Assembly (NCBI RefSeq): GCF_025822605.1
Contig: NZ_JACKTY010000046.1
Span: 1-64,000, forward strand
Reading direction: 5' to 3'
From: Mycolicibacterium komossense
GTDB lineage: Bacteria > Actinomycetota > Actinomycetes > Mycobacteriales > Mycobacteriaceae
Length of the DNA: 64,000 nt
Shown piece after piece: positions 61,762-64,000 of the stretch. Each line of letters begins with the position of its first letter. Position 1 is the stretch's first letter. The position numbers and the translations under genes are program-made. The notes under the pieces were generated by a model. It was not told the DNA's origin and searched no databases. It saw only the letters and a program-made list of their open reading frames with translations.

Positions 61762-62649
61762 TTAGCCTCCCTGCAAGAAGTCCGTGGTCAGCTTGTTGAA
61801 CTCGTCAAATTTTTCCAGCTGCGCCCAATGCCCGCACTGCCCGAAAACATGCAACTGCACCTTCGGGATCTGCTTGAGCGCCACCAGCGCACCGTCGAGG
61901 GGGTTGACGCGGTCCTCACGTCCCCAGATCAACAGCACCCGCTGGCGCAGCTTGTACACCTCGCGCCACATCATGCCGAGCTCGAAGTCGGCTCCCGCGA
62001 AAGACTTGCCCATCGCCCGGGTGGCGGCCAACGACTCCGGCGTGCTGGCGATCGCAAACCGCTCGTCGACGAGTTCCGGGGTGATCATCTTCTGGTCGAA
62101 AACCATGATCCGCAGGAACTTCTCGATGTTCTCCCGCGTCGGCTCGGCGGCGAACTTACCGAGCAGTTTGACACCCTCGGTGGGGTCGGGGGCAAACAGG
62201 TTCACGCTCAGACCGCCGGGACCCATCAGCACCAGCCGCCCGGCGCGGTCGGGATGGTCGAGTGCCAGCCGAACCGCGGTGCCGCCGCCGAGGGAGTTGC
62301 CGATCAGCGCTGGTCTCTGAATTCCCAAGTGGTCGAACAAGTTCAGCACCGCCGTCGAGCTGTAGCGGTTGTACTGCTCGTGTTCGGTGTGCTTGTCCGA
62401 GAATCCGTAGCCGGGCTGGTCCACCGCGATCACGTGAAACTGCTTGGCCAGCACCGGAATATTGCGGCCGAAGTTCGACCAGCTGGACGCACCGGGCCCA
62501 CCCCCGTGCAACAGCACGATCGTCTGCGAATTACCCACGCCGGCCTCGTGGTAGTGCAGCCTCATATCGTCGCGAACCTGCGCGTAGCGCGAAGTCGACT
62601 CGAAGGTGACCTCGGTCTGCGACGCAGCTTCTTCGATGAAGGATGTCAT
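61762..62649 (-). CDS. hsaD: meta-cleavage product hydrolase HsaD
   Basis: 295 aa from ATG 62649 (the long upstream reading belongs to hsaA). Alpha/beta hydrolase that splits 4,9-DSHA into the HIP precursor and the dienoate used by HsaE. LLHGGGPGASSWSNF (oxyanion), nucleophile Ser119 in GNSLGG, WGREDRVNPLDG and GQCGHWAQLE (His). Equivalent to Rv3569c. Confidence 0.95.
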   Translation of the reverse strand: MTSFIEEAASQTEVTFESTSRYAQVRDDMRLHYHEAGVGNSQTIVLLHGGGPGASSWSNFGRNIPVLAKQFHVIAVDQPGYGFSDKHTEHEQYNRYSSTAVLNLFDHLGIQRPALIGNSLGGGTAVRLALDHPDRAGRLVLMGPGGLSVNLFAPDPTEGVKLLGKFAAEPTRENIEKFLRIMVFDQKMITPELVDERFAIASTPESLAATRAMGKSFAGADFELGMMWREVYKLRQRVLLIWGREDRVNPLDGALVALKQIPKVQLHVFGQCGHWAQLEKFDEFNKLTTDFLQGG

Positions 62650-62660
62650 CAGCGTCCCGA

Positions 62661-63845
62661 CTAGACCATCGTGTCCTGCGCCGGCAACCCGAACGCTTCG
62701 TTGCCGAAAATCAGGTATGCGCGCTCGGGTTCGTTCGCGGCATGCACCCGGCCGGCATGCGCGTCGCGCCAGAACCGTTGCACGGGCTTGTCGGTTTCCA
62801 GAGCGGTTGCGCCGGATGCCTCGAACAGCAGATCGATCGAAGCGATCGCCCGCGCGGTGGCACGCACCTGATCGCGGCGGGCCCGTGCCCGCAGTTCGAA
62901 CGGAATTTCGTTGTCCGCCTTGAGAAGGGCATACTCGTCGCCCACATTGCCGATTAACTGACGCCAGCCCGCGTCGATATCGCTGGCGGCCTCGGCGATC
63001 CGGACCTTGGCGAACGGGTCGTCCTTCGACTTCTCGCCGGCGAACGCGGCGCGGATCCGCTTGCCCTGATGTTCGACGTGTGCGTCGTAGGCACCGTAGG
63101 CCATGCCCATGATCGGCGCGGTGATGGTGGTGGGATGCATGGTGCCCCAAGGCATCTTGTACACCGGCGCGGTGTTGTTGGCCAGTCCACCCGCGGTGCG
63201 GTCATTCATCGCCTTGTAGGACAGGAACCGGTGGCGCGGCACGAACACATCCTTGACCACCACCGTATTACTGCCGGTGCCCTTCAGTCCGACCACGTGC
63301 CAGACATCGTCGATGCGGTATTCGCTACGCGGGATCAGGAAACTACCGAAGTCAACTGGCTTGCCGTCCTTGATAACCGGTCCACCGAGGAAGGCCCAGG
63401 TGGCGTGGTCGCAGCCGGACGACCACTGCCATGCGCCGCTGACAAGGTAGCCACCGTCGACGACAACACCCGCGCCCATCGGGGCGTACGAGGACGAGAT
63501 GCGAACGCCGGCATCGTCACCCCAGACCTCGTCCTGGGCCTGTTGATCGAACAGCGCAAGGTGCCAGTTGTGCACCCCGATGATCGAGCTGACCCAACCG
63601 GTGGAGCCACACGCACTACCGAGTCGGCGAACCGCTTCGTAAAAGACCGTCGGATCGCACTGGAGGCCGCCCCACTGCTCGGGCTGCAGCAGCTTGAAGA
63701 AGCCGACCTCGTCGAGTTGCTGAACGGTTTCATCCGGAAGGCGGCGCAAGTCCTCGGTGGTCTGAGCCCGCTCGCGCAGTTGCGGGAGCAGATCATCGAT
63801 ACCGGATAGGACCGACTGCGCGTCACGTTGTTGAATGGTCGTCAC
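62661..63845 (-). CDS. hsaA: 3-HSA hydroxylase oxygenase subunit HsaA
   Basis: 394 aa from GTG 63845 (GGAGG 8 bases ahead), the M. tuberculosis length; a TTG five codons upstream overlaps that ribosome site and is rejected. Flavin-dependent monooxygenase with ACAD fold (GLQCDPTVFYEAVRRLGSAC, SGAWQWSSGCDHATW, HVVGLKGTGSN). Hydroxylates 3-HSA to the catechol 3,4-DHSA using HsaB-reduced flavin. First gene of the hsaADCB operon. Equivalent to Rv3570c. Confidence 0.95.
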   Translation of the reverse strand: MTTIQQRDAQSVLSGIDDLLPQLRERAQTTEDLRRLPDETVQQLDEVGFFKLLQPEQWGGLQCDPTVFYEAVRRLGSACGSTGWVSSIIGVHNWHLALFDQQAQDEVWGDDAGVRISSSYAPMGAGVVVDGGYLVSGAWQWSSGCDHATWAFLGGPVIKDGKPVDFGSFLIPRSEYRIDDVWHVVGLKGTGSNTVVVKDVFVPRHRFLSYKAMNDRTAGGLANNTAPVYKMPWGTMHPTTITAPIMGMAYGAYDAHVEHQGKRIRAAFAGEKSKDDPFAKVRIAEAASDIDAGWRQLIGNVGDEYALLKADNEIPFELRARARRDQVRATARAIASIDLLFEASGATALETDKPVQRFWRDAHAGRVHAANEPERAYLIFGNEAFGLPAQDTMV

Positions 63846-63894
63846 TTGCACTGCCTCCAACGGGATGCGGAATCTTAGCGGGTTAGAGCAAGAC

Positions 63895-63908
63895 TAGAAC
63901 ACGTTACG
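63895..63908. promoter_or_regulatory. KstR box (one mismatch) upstream of hsaA
   Basis: TAGAACACGTTACG fits TnnAACnnGTTnnA except for the last base (G for A). It lies 50 bp before the hsaA GTG. Confidence 0.7.
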
Positions 63909-63962
63909 ATTTGTGTCGAGCAGCGTACGCCTGCGGTTGCTGGACCTGCGGAGGCGCATTTC

Positions 63963-63976
63963 TATAACCTGTTCTA
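63963..63976. promoter_or_regulatory. KstR box near the right end
   Basis: TATAACCTGTTCTA fits the KstR consensus exactly. It probably controls a plus-strand gene starting just beyond the window (kshB, Rv3571, in M. tuberculosis) as well as hsaA. Positions 63977-64000 show no further feature. Confidence 0.82.
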
Positions 63977-64000
63977 GTTATGTGCAAATCAGCGAGAAGG

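Overview
The window comes from a high-GC actinobacterium, almost certainly a mycobacterium and probably a rapid grower (Mycolicibacterium-like). Both ends carry the cholesterol-degradation regulon in the gene order known from M. tuberculosis Rv3534c-Rv3571, with KstR boxes (TnnAACnnGTTnnA) and KstR2 boxes (AnCAAGnnCTTGnT) where expected. I found no tRNA, rRNA, CRISPR array, transposase or integrase.

Layout: (1) 58-5556: hsaF-hsaG-hsaE (minus) divergent from kstD-chsH3 (plus), around one KstR box. hsaE carries a perfect in-frame 102-bp tandem duplication. (2) 5669-8401: three small-locus genes, namely a secreted MPT63-like protein with a repetitive tail, a one-TM protein and an EEP-family phosphodiesterase. 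(3) 8407-29314: about 21 kb of minus-strand genes, mostly overlapping by 1-17 bp. They look like one operon for an exported, amino-acyl-decorated glycan or glycolipid: GlmS, a sugar-nucleotide epimerase, two GT2s, two GT4s, a Wzx-type flippase fused to an acyltransferase domain, two large membrane GT-C-like proteins, a NodB deacetylase, a secreted GH16 enzyme, a free-standing adenylation enzyme with its carrier protein, a flavin amine oxidase, a lysine-2,3-aminomutase-like radical SAM enzyme and a GNAT-like protein. (4) 29464-32658: three tandem paralogous LuxR-type regulators with degenerate receiver domains and long spacers, on the same strand. (5) 33062-40363: cholesterol side-chain genes ltp2-chsH1-chsH2-chsE2-chsE1-cyp125 (minus) and fadA5 (plus), then a small SnoaL-like gene and ddn. 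(6) 41456-42724: a secreted histidine phosphatase. (7) 42782-57968: the KstR2 regulon for the C and D rings (two SDRs, echA20, ipdABC, fadA6, kstR2, ipdF, fadE30, fadD3, fadE31-33), interrupted by a SatD-like/membrane protein pair with three evenly spaced operator-like dyads. (8) 57978-60267: aminotransferase, alpha/beta hydrolase, small secreted protein. (9) 60271-63845: hsaB-hsaC-hsaD-hsaA under KstR boxes; the second KstR box probably serves a plus-strand gene beyond the window, kshB in M. tuberculosis.

Together, regions 1, 5, 7 and 9 cover side-chain removal, A/B-ring opening and C/D-ring breakdown of cholesterol. Regions 2-4 sit between chsH3 and ltp2, where M. tuberculosis has only a PPE gene. 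The most novel part is the combination in region 3: a mutase (possible beta-amino acid), stand-alone A and PCP proteins, and two candidate acyltransferases inside a glycan assembly and export operon. This suggests Dlt-like amino-acyl modification of a surface glycan. That function is inferred from gene content; nothing in the sequence proves the product.
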